In this document: positions 7,376 through 15,273 of the stretch, piece by piece
Layout of the letters: each line of letters starts with the position of its first letter
How positions within the stretch are numbered: the stretch's first letter is position 1
NCBI RefSeq assembly: GCF_002723995.1
Contig: NZ_BEWP01000020.1
Location: forward strand, 1-39,623
Origin: Gluconobacter kondonii
GTDB taxonomy: Bacteria > Pseudomonadota > Alphaproteobacteria > Acetobacterales > Acetobacteraceae
Length of the DNA: 39,623 nt
Direction of reading: 5' to 3'
The notes under the pieces: model-generated
Told to the model about the DNA's origin: nothing
Seen by the model: only the letters and a program-made list of their open reading frames with translations
Databases searched by the model: none
Position numbers and translations under genes: made by a program

Positions 7376-8161
7376 GTGCCCCAAACGACTGCTGAGATCA
7401 TCGCAGATATTGATGCCACGGTCGCACGCCTGGAAGCGTATCGGCTGGAGCTCGAAGCGCGGCCGATTGCTCACCGCTACAGTGAGCAGACCCTGACGGA
7501 GCATGAGGAACCAAATGCCGGGTTTCGTCTTCCCATCCGTCCGCTGCTTCTCCGCCATGCCCCCAGGCCACCAGGGAGCGGCACGACGTTTCCAATCTTG
7601 GGATCAGGGCCTGCAAAACCGGAGACCCTTCCTGCTCCGCCCCTTTTCAATGCCCAGCCAGACTGGCTGGCGCATGTCTTGACTGTCACAGGACCGGAAG
7701 CCGGGTTGGCCCGGTTCCGGGCGGCGGCAGCGGGGACTGGCCGTCTCTCCTGGGGGCCAGATGTCACCAACCCCGAAGATCTGAGAGGGATCTTTCTCGT
7801 CGGGGACGTCCGGACGACCGCTTTGATCGATCAGATTGTTCAAAGCCAAAAGGGACTTCTTGCCCGGGAAGCAGGAACCGGCGCCGTCCCGTTTGACCTC
7901 AACGCCCTCTGCCCGCTGCCTCTGGATCTTCTCTCTCTCGGCCCCCCCGCCCCCGCGACACAAGCGTGGTTGTGGAAACACTGGGGAACCTCACGACCAC
8001 TACAGCAGGTTGAAGAAATATCTGGGCATCCGAAGAGAAGTTCCACTCGCTGGAGTGTTTCTTTCTGGTCGGCGGACTGGACGCCCTGGGCGGCTCTTCA
8101 GGCCATTGCAGTCCAATGGCCCGACCTCAGCTTTTCCATACGCCCACTTTACGATGTCTGA
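7376..8161 (+). CDS. Api92-like / DUF1281-type ferredoxin-fold protein
   Basis: A 261-aa protein starting at GTG 7376, three bases after the recombinase stop. The central part (WLAHVLTVTGP, then LARFRAA) and the C-terminus (WLWKHWGTSRP, WSVSFWSADWTPWAALQAIAVQWP, ending in a beta strand) resemble the Api92-like family with a ferredoxin-type domain seen in phages and plasmids. In that family the WGTKWD, F-T-WSPP and FP signature is better conserved, so the match is moderate. The first ~60 residues form a helix and a Pro-rich linker. The stop overlaps the scpA start by 8 bp, so it is expressed with scpA. Function unknown. Confidence 0.6.
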   Translation: MPQTTAEIIADIDATVARLEAYRLELEARPIAHRYSEQTLTEHEEPNAGFRLPIRPLLLRHAPRPPGSGTTFPILGSGPAKPETLPAPPLFNAQPDWLAHVLTVTGPEAGLARFRAAAAGTGRLSWGPDVTNPEDLRGIFLVGDVRTTALIDQIVQSQKGLLAREAGTGAVPFDLNALCPLPLDLLSLGPPAPATQAWLWKHWGTSRPLQQVEEISGHPKRSSTRWSVSFWSADWTPWAALQAIAVQWPDLSFSIRPLYDV

Positions 8162-8942
8162 TGAAATCCTTCTGGAAGTTGGCGTCTGGCAGGGTCCGCT
8201 GGACGCGTTGTTGCAGGCCGTACGCCGTCGCGCGCTTGATCTTCGGACCCTGCCGCTGCTTGACCTCATCGACCAGTTTCTGATCTGTGTGGAAGAGCAG
8301 CTCGACACCCGTCCACTTGAGCAGACTGCCAACGATCTTGTTCTGGCAGCGACCCTTCTTCAAATGCGCTCAGTTCTTCTACTTCGAGAGGATACTGAAG
8401 AGCACCTTGCCGCCCACTCAGCAGCCGAGCAGATCCAATGCGCCCTGCTTCGAAAGGACACGCTTTTGCAAGCCGTGGAGTGCTTTGAAACGCGGCCTGT
8501 GCTGGGCGAAAGTGTTTTTGGACGCGGGAAACTGCCCCCCTCGCCTTCTGCGGCTGAGGCGACATCCCTCATCCTCACCCGGGATCTGCTGGACGCGCTT
8601 TTGTCAGCGTCTCGTCGGAGGGCAAAGCTGCGGCCTCCAGAGAGTATCTTCCAGCCTTCTTTTGTACCACGTGTTTCTGTTCAGGACGCTTTGGCGTGGT
8701 GGCAGCGGAAAATTCGTGACCATCCGGAGAGCACGTGGGACCTCGTCGAGGGCGTGATTCATTTTTCTTTTGGGGCGAGCCCTCGAAACCTAATGCAGCG
8801 CAAGGCCGCTTGGGCTGCTCATCTTTCGGCAATTTTGGAGCTGGAAAGACAAGGCGAAATATATGTCCAGAAGCAAGAACCATCGATCGCAATCGTAATA
8901 TCCACGTTGATATTCCACACCGAAAAAACATCTAAAAGATGA
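8154..8942 (+). CDS. scpA: ScpA-like kleisin
   Basis: A 262-aa kleisin subunit of the SMC-ScpAB condensin. The N-terminal motif GPLDALLQAVRRRALDLRTLPLLDLIDQF matches the ScpA N-terminal SMC-neck-binding helix region, followed by NDLVLAATLLQMRSVLLL. The C-terminal winged helix (AAHLSAILELERQGEIYVQKQ) would contact the SMC head. The ATG at 8154 overlaps the previous gene by 8 bp. An upstream in-frame extension to 7836 has no family similarity and is ignored. The iteron region and repA lie immediately downstream, so a function in plasmid compaction or segregation fits. Confidence 0.85.
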   Translation: MSDEILLEVGVWQGPLDALLQAVRRRALDLRTLPLLDLIDQFLICVEEQLDTRPLEQTANDLVLAATLLQMRSVLLLREDTEEHLAAHSAAEQIQCALLRKDTLLQAVECFETRPVLGESVFGRGKLPPSPSAAEATSLILTRDLLDALLSASRRRAKLRPPESIFQPSFVPRVSVQDALAWWQRKIRDHPESTWDLVEGVIHFSFGASPRNLMQRKAAWAAHLSAILELERQGEIYVQKQEPSIAIVISTLIFHTEKTSKR

Positions 8943-9025
8943 TTAAAACGTTTCTATTCGGCCTATTAAAAAACATATTTTTTATTCGCACGCTCACTAG
9001 TTCAAGGCCTCGAGTCGACCTGGTG

Positions 9026-9264
9026 TCGCTAAAGTTCCCATCTTGGATGATCTGTGCGGGAACTCTAGCGGCACATTCGTTCCCGAGAACTTTAGCGATC
9101 TTTGGGAACTCTAGAGACGTTATGGGAACTCTAGCGGCCGATATCGGGAACATTAGCGACCTGAGACTCGCAAAAAATGCCTTATCCCGAGAACTTTAGC
9201 GGCACATACTAATATCTAATTCCTAATATCTTTTCCTAGTAGCCAAAGTGTCGCTAAAGTTCCC
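9026..9264. repeat. RepA iterons, plasmid replication origin
   Basis: Eight copies of a 14-bp unit with consensus GGGAACTTTAGCGA. Six are in one direction, at 9058, 9085, 9104, 9124, 9146 and 9189. Two are inverted, at 9026 and 9251. Common variants are GGGAACTCTAGCGG and GAGAACTTTAGCGA. The inverted units bracket the direct ones. AT-rich DNA lies on both sides (8930-9000 and 9205-9240). This is the expected layout of an iteron-controlled origin upstream of its initiator gene. Confidence 0.9.
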
Positions 9265-9300
9265 GGAGACAAACTCAATCAACGGTGTAAAACTTGCTTC

Positions 9301-10242
9301 ATGGGAACTATCCATGACCTTATCGAGAACGAAGGCCGCCAAGGCGCTCTCTCCTTCGATTATGACCGTCGCATTATCAAAATCGCGGCGGAATATATGG
9401 CAATGGAAGAAAGCTCTATTGGCTTTCTCTACAGCGGCTTCACTCACGTAGGCTTACCACATAAAAGGCTTTCTGATGACGCCGCATGGCAAGTTACGAC
9501 CGACAGAGTGACGATGGTTGTAGAACCTGGTCGAAAGGCATCACCCTCAGGCCAGCCAGTTTATGTCGGAGTTCCATACGGATCTAAAGCGCGCCTAATC
9601 ATGCTCTATTTACAAACCGAGGCGCTAAAAACTAACAATCGAGAGGTTGAATTAGGCCGAAGCCTCCGAGATTGGCTCAAACGAATGGGTATTCCACAAG
9701 GCGGAAAATCCATTGCCGACGTACGCGAACAAGCTGAACGCATCTCTAGATGCCGAATTAACTTCGAATTTCATGGTGGGAACTCTAGCGGCCTAATCAA
9801 TCAAAACATTGTCGACACAGCGATGTTTTTCGATGATAATTCGCAAAATAAGACACAATTTTTAGAACGTGTGAAGTTATCGGAAGTATTTTTTGAACAA
9901 CTAATTCGCCACCCTGTTCCAATTGAGGAAGCTGCGATTAGATCTTTAAATGGACACTCTCAAGCCCTCGATATTTATTGCTGGCTAGCTTATCGACTAC
10001 ATGTTTTACACCGCCCTACCCCTATATCTTGGATTGCTATTAAAGCCCAATTTGGGACGGGTGTCGTTCGTATGGGCCACTTTAAAGCGAAGTTCATCGA
10101 TAATTTAAAATTAGCTCAAGCTGTATACCCAGAAGCTAAGACTGATGTGACATCAGCTGGACTAACCTTGTACCCCTCAAAGCCGCCAATATCTCCAAAA
10201 ACGCCTAAGTCTTCTCAAATTCGACAGCAAGAAAGTCGCTAA
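9301..10242 (+). CDS. repA: RepA plasmid replication initiator
   Basis: A 313-aa initiator of the plasmid RepA_C family. Diagnostic segments are VYVGVPYGSKARLIMLYLQTEA and the following ELGRSLRDWLKRMGIPQGG, IADVREQAERISRC, and the C-terminal YCWLAYRLH with WIAIKAQFG. It would bind the iterons upstream to open the origin. The first codons overlap a partial iteron (ATGGGAACTA), a further iteron lies in the coding sequence (9778-9791), and an inverted one overlaps the stop (10236-10249). RepA could therefore autoregulate or handcuff at its own gene. No clear Shine-Dalgarno precedes the ATG. Confidence 0.9.
   Translation: MGTIHDLIENEGRQGALSFDYDRRIIKIAAEYMAMEESSIGFLYSGFTHVGLPHKRLSDDAAWQVTTDRVTMVVEPGRKASPSGQPVYVGVPYGSKARLIMLYLQTEALKTNNREVELGRSLRDWLKRMGIPQGGKSIADVREQAERISRCRINFEFHGGNSSGLINQNIVDTAMFFDDNSQNKTQFLERVKLSEVFFEQLIRHPVPIEEAAIRSLNGHSQALDIYCWLAYRLHVLHRPTPISWIAIKAQFGTGVVRMGHFKAKFIDNLKLAQAVYPEAKTDVTSAGLTLYPSKPPISPKTPKSSQIRQQESR
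9778..9791 (+). repeat. Iteron copy inside repA
   Basis: GGGAACTCTAGCGG matches the origin iterons exactly but lies in the coding sequence, about 590 bp past the last of the directly repeated origin copies. Confidence 0.7.
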
Positions 10243-10249
10243 AGTTCCC
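10236..10249 (-). repeat. Inverted iteron at the repA stop codon
   Basis: TCGCTAAAGTTCCC (inverse of the iteron consensus) spans the repA stop codon. It could mark the far boundary of the replicon or a duplicated origin edge. Confidence 0.7.
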
Positions 10250-10326
10250 ACTGAAAATATGGAAGGATCGAAGCCTTTACCTGCAGCATGGGCTTTGAGA
10301 TGCTTAGCCCTGATTTGAAAAGGACT

Positions 10327-10635
10327 CTAGGTCCCGTTGACAAGAGATTCAATCCAAAGCCTCGCGGCGGCGATATTGAGGAAGCTGATGAAGGACAAGG
10401 CGGTTTTGTCGTAGCGGGTTGCAATACGCCGCATCTGCTTGAGTTTGTTGAACATCTGCTCAATGCGATTGCGGTCTCTGTAACGCCGCCAGTCTGTTTT
10501 CTGTGGAACACTGCGGCCTTTTCGTGAGGGAATAACCGGCAGGATACCACGGAGCAGCAGATCCTGGCGGAACCAGTCGCTGTCATAGCCCCGGTCGGCC
10601 AGCATGGCTTTGGGGTTTGGAACCGCAAACGCCAT
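10327..10635 (-). CDS. IS5-family transposase OrfB, copy 1
   Basis: The C-terminal half, 102 aa from an internal ATG but probably made as an OrfAB fusion. It carries the second Asp in LADRGYDSDWFR and the Y-(2)-R-(3)-E-(6)-K signature in YRDRNRIEQMFNKLK. The reading frame has no stop within the element: the TAG at 10327-10329 is formed by the duplicated TA and one flanking base. The fused protein would be about 260 aa, normal for the family. Confidence 0.85.
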   Translation of the reverse strand: MAFAVPNPKAMLADRGYDSDWFRQDLLLRGILPVIPSRKGRSVPQKTDWRRYRDRNRIEQMFNKLKQMRRIATRYDKTALSFISFLNIAAARLWIESLVNGT

Positions 10636-11192
10636 CAGGGTATCTGTGGCTTTGTAATCCGAGACCTGACCTCCGCTAAAGGCAAAGCCGAAAGGACGTC
10701 CTTGATTGTCGCACCGGGCGTGGATTTTGCTCGTAAAACCGCCGCGTGATCGACCAAAACCTTCCGTATGAGCCTCCCTTTTGCACCCGTTGCCTGGGAG
10801 TGGGCGCGGACCACGGTACTGTCGACCATATGCTGCCAGTCATCACTCAGACCCAGGTCAACCAGGGTTTGCAGCAGGGCATCCCAGACACCCTGTTCAG
10901 CCCAACGCCGGAACCTGACATAGACCGAGTTCCATTTTCCGTAGCGCTCATGCATGTCCCGCCACGGACAACCGGTGCGCAGGACATACAACATGCCGTT
11001 GAGAAACCGGCGATTGTCTCCGGATGGCCGTGCCCAACGGCCACGCTCGGATGGCAAAAGCGGACCAATCAGCGCCCATTCACGATCCGTCAGATCCCCT
11101 CGTGCCATCCCCGCTTCACCTTATCGTCTTCGTTAAAGACAACAGTGAATCAGACCTCAGAATGAGCGTATAGACCTTTTGTCAACGCGACC
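10330..11192 (-). mobile_element. IS5-family element (IS427-like two-ORF type), copy 1
   Basis: An 863-bp element with terminal inverted repeats GGTCCCGTTGACAAGAG and CTTTTGTCAACGCGACC (two mismatches), flanked by a TA duplication. It is the same length as copy 2 and nearly identical to copy 3 over their shared part. It lies between repA and the FRG gene and has displaced the FRG 3' end. Confidence 0.9.
10635..11108 (-). CDS. IS5-family transposase OrfA, copy 1
   Basis: A 157-aa N-terminal half of the transposase. It has the usual opening LTDREWALIGPLLP, the insertion-domain segment WRDMHERYGKWNSVYVRF, and the first catalytic Asp in VDSTVVRAHSQATGAKG. After this point the frame drifts into an unrelated tail. 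A heptamer A AAA GGG in the A-site/P-site phase (minus strand of 10776-10784) lies exactly where a -1 shift would restore the family sequence (GGFTSKIHARCDNQGRP, then SDYKATDTLMAF). Programmed frameshifting of this kind is known in the IS427 subgroup. Confidence 0.85.
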   Translation of the reverse strand: MARGDLTDREWALIGPLLPSERGRWARPSGDNRRFLNGMLYVLRTGCPWRDMHERYGKWNSVYVRFRRWAEQGVWDALLQTLVDLGLSDDWQHMVDSTVVRAHSQATGAKGRLIRKVLVDHAAVLRAKSTPGATIKDVLSALPLAEVRSRITKPQIP

Positions 11193-12035
11193 TAGTAACT
11201 CGAGTGCCTCCCGCATATCGCCCTTTGCGTCCTTAGGTATAATGAATCGCGTTTCTTCTATGACATGACTGTATTTGATTTTACGGTGCGGTGTTAGGCC
11301 ATGAATGATGAATCCGCCGGATTGCGCAAGGATGCGACGGTTGCTCATCTTTGTGTGCACGTAGTAGGGCTTGAACAAGTCGATGGGATCGATAATTGGA
11401 AGGAAATACGGCTTTTCGCTTCTTATGAATTGGTGCAACCGTAGGTACACTTCGTCCTCGTTTGCTCGTTTTATTTCGCTTTTCCGGGTTGAGCCCTTGA
11501 GCCGATCTGCCCTGATTCCAATGATATGGTCTTTTTCCATCTTCGTCATGTTGGCGAGATTGGCTATACAGCTAACTGAGTCGCTGTCGTAGTATTTCTC
11601 GCGTTCCTTGGGGATAGCGAATGCAGTTACCACGCCGTCTGAGGCTTCCTCCTTCTGGCCGGGGTCCGTGGCAAAGTACAATGCGACAAGTGGATTCAAA
11701 GATACATCGAGCAAGCGGGTGGGCAGGCCGAAATGCTGCATTCGCACCAGGCGATCGAACATCGTCGTGTCGGCGGCAAACTCGTTGGGGTGCACGCTAA
11801 TCAAGTCACGAACTGCCCGCTTCTCATTTTCCTCGAGTTTTTCTAGGTAAGGCCGGTATAGGCTTGGAATGTTCCGCCAAGACGCGTTGCGCTGCCCCCG
11901 ATAGCATTTGAAAGCAGCCTCACCCCGAGCGTATTTAGTGACTTCGTCGATGAACGCCGTCAGCGTTTCCGGGGTGGCCGCGATGACGGAAGACGTCGGC
12001 GTCTTTGACGCCTTCTTCGGTGTATTCTTAGCCAT
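11157..12035 (-). CDS. FRG-domain protein with an IS-derived C-terminus
   Basis: A 292-aa protein with an FRG domain: FKCYRGQRNASW near residue 40, then MQHFGLPTRLLDVSLNPLVALYFAT. FRG domains are found in many accessory and defence-associated proteins and are thought to relate to the ADP-ribosyltransferase fold. The biochemical role here is unknown. The reading frame enters IS copy 1: the last 11 residues (GRVDKRSIRSF) are encoded by the IS end. If the IS and one TA are removed, the frame continues as ESFSNQG and stops at 10304-10306, so the original tail was 7 residues. The core domain is intact, and the protein may remain functional. Confidence 0.8.
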   Translation of the reverse strand: MAKNTPKKASKTPTSSVIAATPETLTAFIDEVTKYARGEAAFKCYRGQRNASWRNIPSLYRPYLEKLEENEKRAVRDLISVHPNEFAADTTMFDRLVRMQHFGLPTRLLDVSLNPLVALYFATDPGQKEEASDGVVTAFAIPKEREKYYDSDSVSCIANLANMTKMEKDHIIGIRADRLKGSTRKSEIKRANEDEVYLRLHQFIRSEKPYFLPIIDPIDLFKPYYVHTKMSNRRILAQSGGFIIHGLTPHRKIKYSHVIEETRFIIPKDAKGDMREALELLGRVDKRSIRSF

Positions 12036-12284
12036 AAGTAGAGTTTACTACGGCGATTGATAGCCCGCCAGAGGCACACAGCGTCAAGCAACGCCTAAGC
12101 TCAATAAGGACGAGCCTGAATAGCACGTCGAGCAAGTCGCTAATATCCACTTATTTCCGCACTCTTCTCGAGGCCGGACGGACTATTAATGACGAGAACG
12201 GACGTTCGACGCGTAGTTGGGGCATGTCGGCTTTGACTTGACGTCGATCGAACCGCACCATCGCCGCTCGATCGGTAGCCATGC

Positions 12285-12345
12285 GCAAGTCACGCAAGAT
12301 TACTATTTCACGTGACTTGCATACTAACGTATTAGAGAATATATG
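12285..12345 (+). promoter_or_regulatory. Promoter and operator-like inverted repeat for the three-gene operon
   Basis: GCAAGTCACG (12285-12294) and CGTGACTTGC (12311-12320) are perfect inverted arms. The right arm overlaps a -35-like TTGCAT (12317-12322), which is 17 bp from TATATG (12340-12345). A repressor bound here would block the promoter. The rest of the 12036-12342 gap between divergent genes shows no further coding signal. Confidence 0.5.
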
Positions 12346-12381
12346 CGTTACATTATGCTATCGCGCGATAGGTGCACTGGT

Positions 12382-13317
12382 ATGGAATTCCGCTCCCCGA
12401 ACGTTGCCACTCAGCAGAACGCCAAGGCGATCAGCTACCTAACCAAGAACCTCAACGATCCGGCGGCCGGCCGGCAGAGAGTCAAGGCGCTGATCGAGGA
12501 ACTCGGCAACGCCACCGACTTCTTCCCCGACTGGCACCCTATCCTGACCGCTCCGCCCCGTCATCCCGGAGAGCACGTCGCCAGCCTTACTGAGTCTCCA
12601 ACGTACCGAGAGCTTGACCACACGGTCGAATTCGTTCGCGGCTTTGTGACATGCCCCTATTCTGACGAAGGCGCCGACAAACTCGTGGACACGGTGCGAG
12701 CCGTCCCAGGACTTGAAGCATACCGGCTTAAGGAACCCCTCTATTCCGATCAGGCGCACCCTGTCGTCGTGGTGGCGGTGGACGTCGAACTGGAGGCCGA
12801 TGGGACGATTCGCAGCCGCGACGCCCTGACCTGGTTCGCCCAGCTGTCGGCCGCCACGGCGGCAGGTGCGCAGGTGGCGGAGACGTGGTGGAACATCCGC
12901 TCCAATATCCTTGGCGCCCCCCATGGATCGCGGTCGTCGCTGTTCGTGAACCAGCATACCGGCACTCACATGCGGAAGATCCTCGAAGCGATGAACGCCA
13001 GCGGCATGTTCGGTCCGATCAAGGAGTCATCGCTGGACATGCTGTCGCAGAAGAAGCGCGACGCAATCTGCCAGACGCTCATCCGTACCGCGATCGACAA
13101 GTGGGACAAAGCGAGCCCCTCGTTCGATTTCGAGATGCGCGGGGAGACATGCAAGGCGTCGGTGCGTGACACCTGGGACGACCAGACGGAGATCTCTGTA
13201 CGCGTAGAGATCGGCAAGTACGATCTGTACGTCTCGGGGTTTTACTACCTCGAGGATCAGCGGATCACCCATTCTGAGCCGCGCGGTCGACGCGATCTGG
13301 CCGAGAAGTTCCTGTGA
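12382..13317 (+). CDS. Unknown protein, first gene of a three-gene operon
   Basis: A 311-aa soluble protein that I do not recognise. It has a helical N-terminus (NAKAISYLTKNL), a mixed alpha/beta middle (VVVVAVDVELEADG) and a C-terminal beta-rich part (ISVRVEIGKYDLYVSGFYY). The ATG at 12382 is chosen because AGGTG lies 7 bases upstream and the predicted -10 box covers the alternative ATG at 12343. Its stop overlaps the next start (GTGA). GC content is high, like the two following genes, so the three were probably acquired together. It could be the sensor or regulatory partner of the downstream nuclease; that is inference. Confidence 0.75.
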   Translation: MEFRSPNVATQQNAKAISYLTKNLNDPAAGRQRVKALIEELGNATDFFPDWHPILTAPPRHPGEHVASLTESPTYRELDHTVEFVRGFVTCPYSDEGADKLVDTVRAVPGLEAYRLKEPLYSDQAHPVVVVAVDVELEADGTIRSRDALTWFAQLSAATAAGAQVAETWWNIRSNILGAPHGSRSSLFVNQHTGTHMRKILEAMNASGMFGPIKESSLDMLSQKKRDAICQTLIRTAIDKWDKASPSFDFEMRGETCKASVRDTWDDQTEISVRVEIGKYDLYVSGFYYLEDQRITHSEPRGRRDLAEKFL

Positions 13318-14129
13318 GGCACGTTGGCGGCGACGCCCTTTCGATGGTCAACGACGGGGACGCCTCCAGGAAGATGCGCTTCCTCGACATCGACCTTGAC
13401 GCCTTTCTGAGTCATGTGGAGCATTGGCCGGAGGGCGGGCGTCTGGATGCAGAATCCTTCCACCCTTGGGCAGAGGATAGGCTGCGCGAGTTTATGGAGC
13501 GCCAGTGCGGCCTGTCGCGCAGCGCGCCGATCGACGGCTGGTTCGTCACCAACCACGACGGCGCGTTTGACGTCATGCGTAACATTGTCGAGGGCGGCAG
13601 CGGGTCGCTCGAAATCGTCCACGTCGACGCGCACGCCGATCTCGGCATGGGCGATCCCTCTTGGGTGGACCTGATCAAGCGCGTGGGTAGTCCGCTGAAG
13701 GACCGCCGCGAACCCGTCCGGGCTAGCGAAGGACTGAATCTGGGGAGCTGGCTCGCCTACGCCGTCGCCGCCGAGTTCATCTGCGACCTCACCTACGTGT
13801 ATCCAAAGGGATGGGGGGACGACCTCCCACCGATCTACTTTCCGAAGGGCGACAAGACAGCCGGCTATCTCGACATGAAGTCGTTCACCCGCGTCGGCCT
13901 ACCCATGATGGGATCGTCGCCCGACTACCATGCACTCTGCGAGCTGGATCCCGACTTCGCCTTGCCGCCGGTGCCCTTCAGGATGGTCACCCTCGACGAC
14001 TACGCCGCCGCCGCGCCGTTCGATGTCGGTCTGCTGTGCCATTCCCCGAACTACACGCCGGAGACGTCGGATCGACTGATCCCGATCATCGGCGAATACA
14101 TCCGTTTCAAGCCGGAGTCAGCCGCATGA
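13314..14129 (+). CDS. UPF0489-family (arginase-fold-like) protein
   Basis: About 271 aa, or 251 aa if started at ATG 13374. The signature is MRFLDIDLDAFL followed by EIVHVDAHADLGMGD, the metal-binding Asp/His arrangement typical of UPF0489 proteins, which share motifs with the ureohydrolase/deacetylase superfamily. Further family-like segments are GSWLAYAV and, near the end, VGLLCHSPNYTPE. The GTG at 13314 overlaps the previous stop by four bases, but the internal ATGs at 13344 and 13374 are possible starts. Its stop overlaps the next ATG by four bases. Substrate and role are unknown. Pairing with a nuclease suggests a defence-type operon. Confidence 0.8.
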   Translation: MRHVGGDALSMVNDGDASRKMRFLDIDLDAFLSHVEHWPEGGRLDAESFHPWAEDRLREFMERQCGLSRSAPIDGWFVTNHDGAFDVMRNIVEGGSGSLEIVHVDAHADLGMGDPSWVDLIKRVGSPLKDRREPVRASEGLNLGSWLAYAVAAEFICDLTYVYPKGWGDDLPPIYFPKGDKTAGYLDMKSFTRVGLPMMGSSPDYHALCELDPDFALPPVPFRMVTLDDYAAAAPFDVGLLCHSPNYTPETSDRLIPIIGEYIRFKPESAA

Positions 14130-14995
14130 GCAGCATCAAGACCGCCGAGCTCAATCTAATTGACGAGTTCCTCCGTGGTGAGAGCAAGGGATACGTTCTC
14201 GACTTCAGCAACCGCACGATGGGTGAATTCTTCCAGATTGAGTTCGACGTCGACCTGTATGGCGGGGATTATGAGACTGAAGGATCGTCGAAGGCCAGCC
14301 ACCTCCGCTGCTTCCTGAAGGCCGTGGACGATGCGACCGCAGCAAGAGCGCTCCGCCGGCTGAGCGAATACCGCAGCGCGATGAGGCGCAAGCCTCAGCA
14401 GGACATCTCCCCACTCGCCGAAGGGCAAGTGCTCGCGATCGTCAGCCGGCTGGAGAGCGGCGGGAACATCAACGGCGCACCACCCGTTCCGGTGTTCAAC
14501 CGGAAGGGCTTCGAGGCGCTACGCGACCAATTGAACTCGCTGTGGAAAATGGATCCACGCCCGCGAGGCTACGCCTTCGAGAAATATCTGAAGGTGCTGT
14601 TCGACACATTCGGACTCAAGGCGCGCAGGCCCTTCAGCCTGACGGGTGAGCAGATCGACGGCAGTTTTGACCTGAAGCACGAGACCTACCTGCTCGAAGC
14701 TAAATGGCATCAGGACAGGATTGGATCGGACGAGCTGCGTAGCTTCCAGGGCAAGGTCGACGACAAGGCCGCCTGGACGCGCGGTCTCTTCGTCAGCTTC
14801 GGCGGCTTCACCGATGTCGGGTTAGTCGCCTTCGGCCGAGGCAAGAAGGTTATCTGCATGGACGGGCAAGATATGTACGAAGCGCTAGACCGCAACATCC
14901 CAATCGACATCGTGCTCGAACGGAAGATTCGCCATGCCTCGGAGACCGGCCAGCCGTTTGCACCGGTAGCCGACCTGTTTCCCACGGAGAGCTGA
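14126..14995 (+). CDS. PD-(D/E)XK restriction-endonuclease-like protein
   Basis: A 289-aa protein. The C-terminal ~160 residues form a Mrr-like/PD-(D/E)XK nuclease: GYAFEKYLKVLFDTFG, the metal-binding Asp in GEQIDGSFDL, and the E-x-K motif in YLLEAKWHQD, followed by FQGKVDDKAAWTRGLFVSFGGF. The N-terminal half is helical and may bind DNA or a partner. The start at 14126 overlaps the UPF0489 stop (ATGA); a longer in-frame reading to 13811 merely shadows that gene. It closes a tightly coupled three-gene unit. It would cleave nucleic acid, but target and trigger are unknown. Anti-phage function is likely but inferred. Confidence 0.85.
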   Translation: MSSIKTAELNLIDEFLRGESKGYVLDFSNRTMGEFFQIEFDVDLYGGDYETEGSSKASHLRCFLKAVDDATAARALRRLSEYRSAMRRKPQQDISPLAEGQVLAIVSRLESGGNINGAPPVPVFNRKGFEALRDQLNSLWKMDPRPRGYAFEKYLKVLFDTFGLKARRPFSLTGEQIDGSFDLKHETYLLEAKWHQDRIGSDELRSFQGKVDDKAAWTRGLFVSFGGFTDVGLVAFGRGKKVICMDGQDMYEALDRNIPIDIVLERKIRHASETGQPFAPVADLFPTES

Positions 14996-15208
14996 ACGAC
15001 AAGGCTATCGGCCTGCCCGCTCAGCGGCGACATCATAACTCGACTGATTGCTAAGCCGCGCGAACAAGCGCTGAACGTCGGCTTTTGACAGGAGCGGACG
15101 CTCAACCTTCTGCATGGGAACGACGAGTTTGTCCCAAACTCGGTCTATCGTTACTCGTCTAGCAATGTCGGCTTTCGGGCATACGTCACAACCGCTTTGG
15201 TGTCCGAC

Positions 15209-15273
15209 ATGAGGCGTAATCTGCTGCCTGTCCGCTTCACATTCCTTGAGTGGACAGGCAGTTCAGGGGGGGG
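15209..15273 (+). repeat. Diverged repeat A with an internal hairpin
   Basis: The sequence from ATGAGGCG to a run of eight G is about 80% identical to 20193-20253. It contains the perfect inverted arms GCCTGTCC/GGACAGGC. The two copies bracket about 5 kb carrying the PIN, nuclease-like and RHH genes. They may be ends of a former element or a target duplicated by recombination. Confidence 0.6.

Noticed and set aside
7836-8153. Upstream extension of scpA
   Set aside because: It overlaps the Api92-like gene in a different frame and has no similarity to the kleisin N-terminus, which begins at 8154.
12439-12969. Minus-strand ORF of 176 codons opposite the first gene of the three-gene operon
   Set aside because: GC-rich coding DNA often leaves the opposite strand open. 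The plus-strand gene has overlap with its neighbours and a start signal; this one has neither.
13811-14125. N-terminal extension of the PD-(D/E)XK nuclease
   Set aside because: This part lies in another frame of the UPF0489 gene, has low-complexity Arg/Pro composition, and the ATG at 14126 overlaps the upstream stop as expected for an operon.
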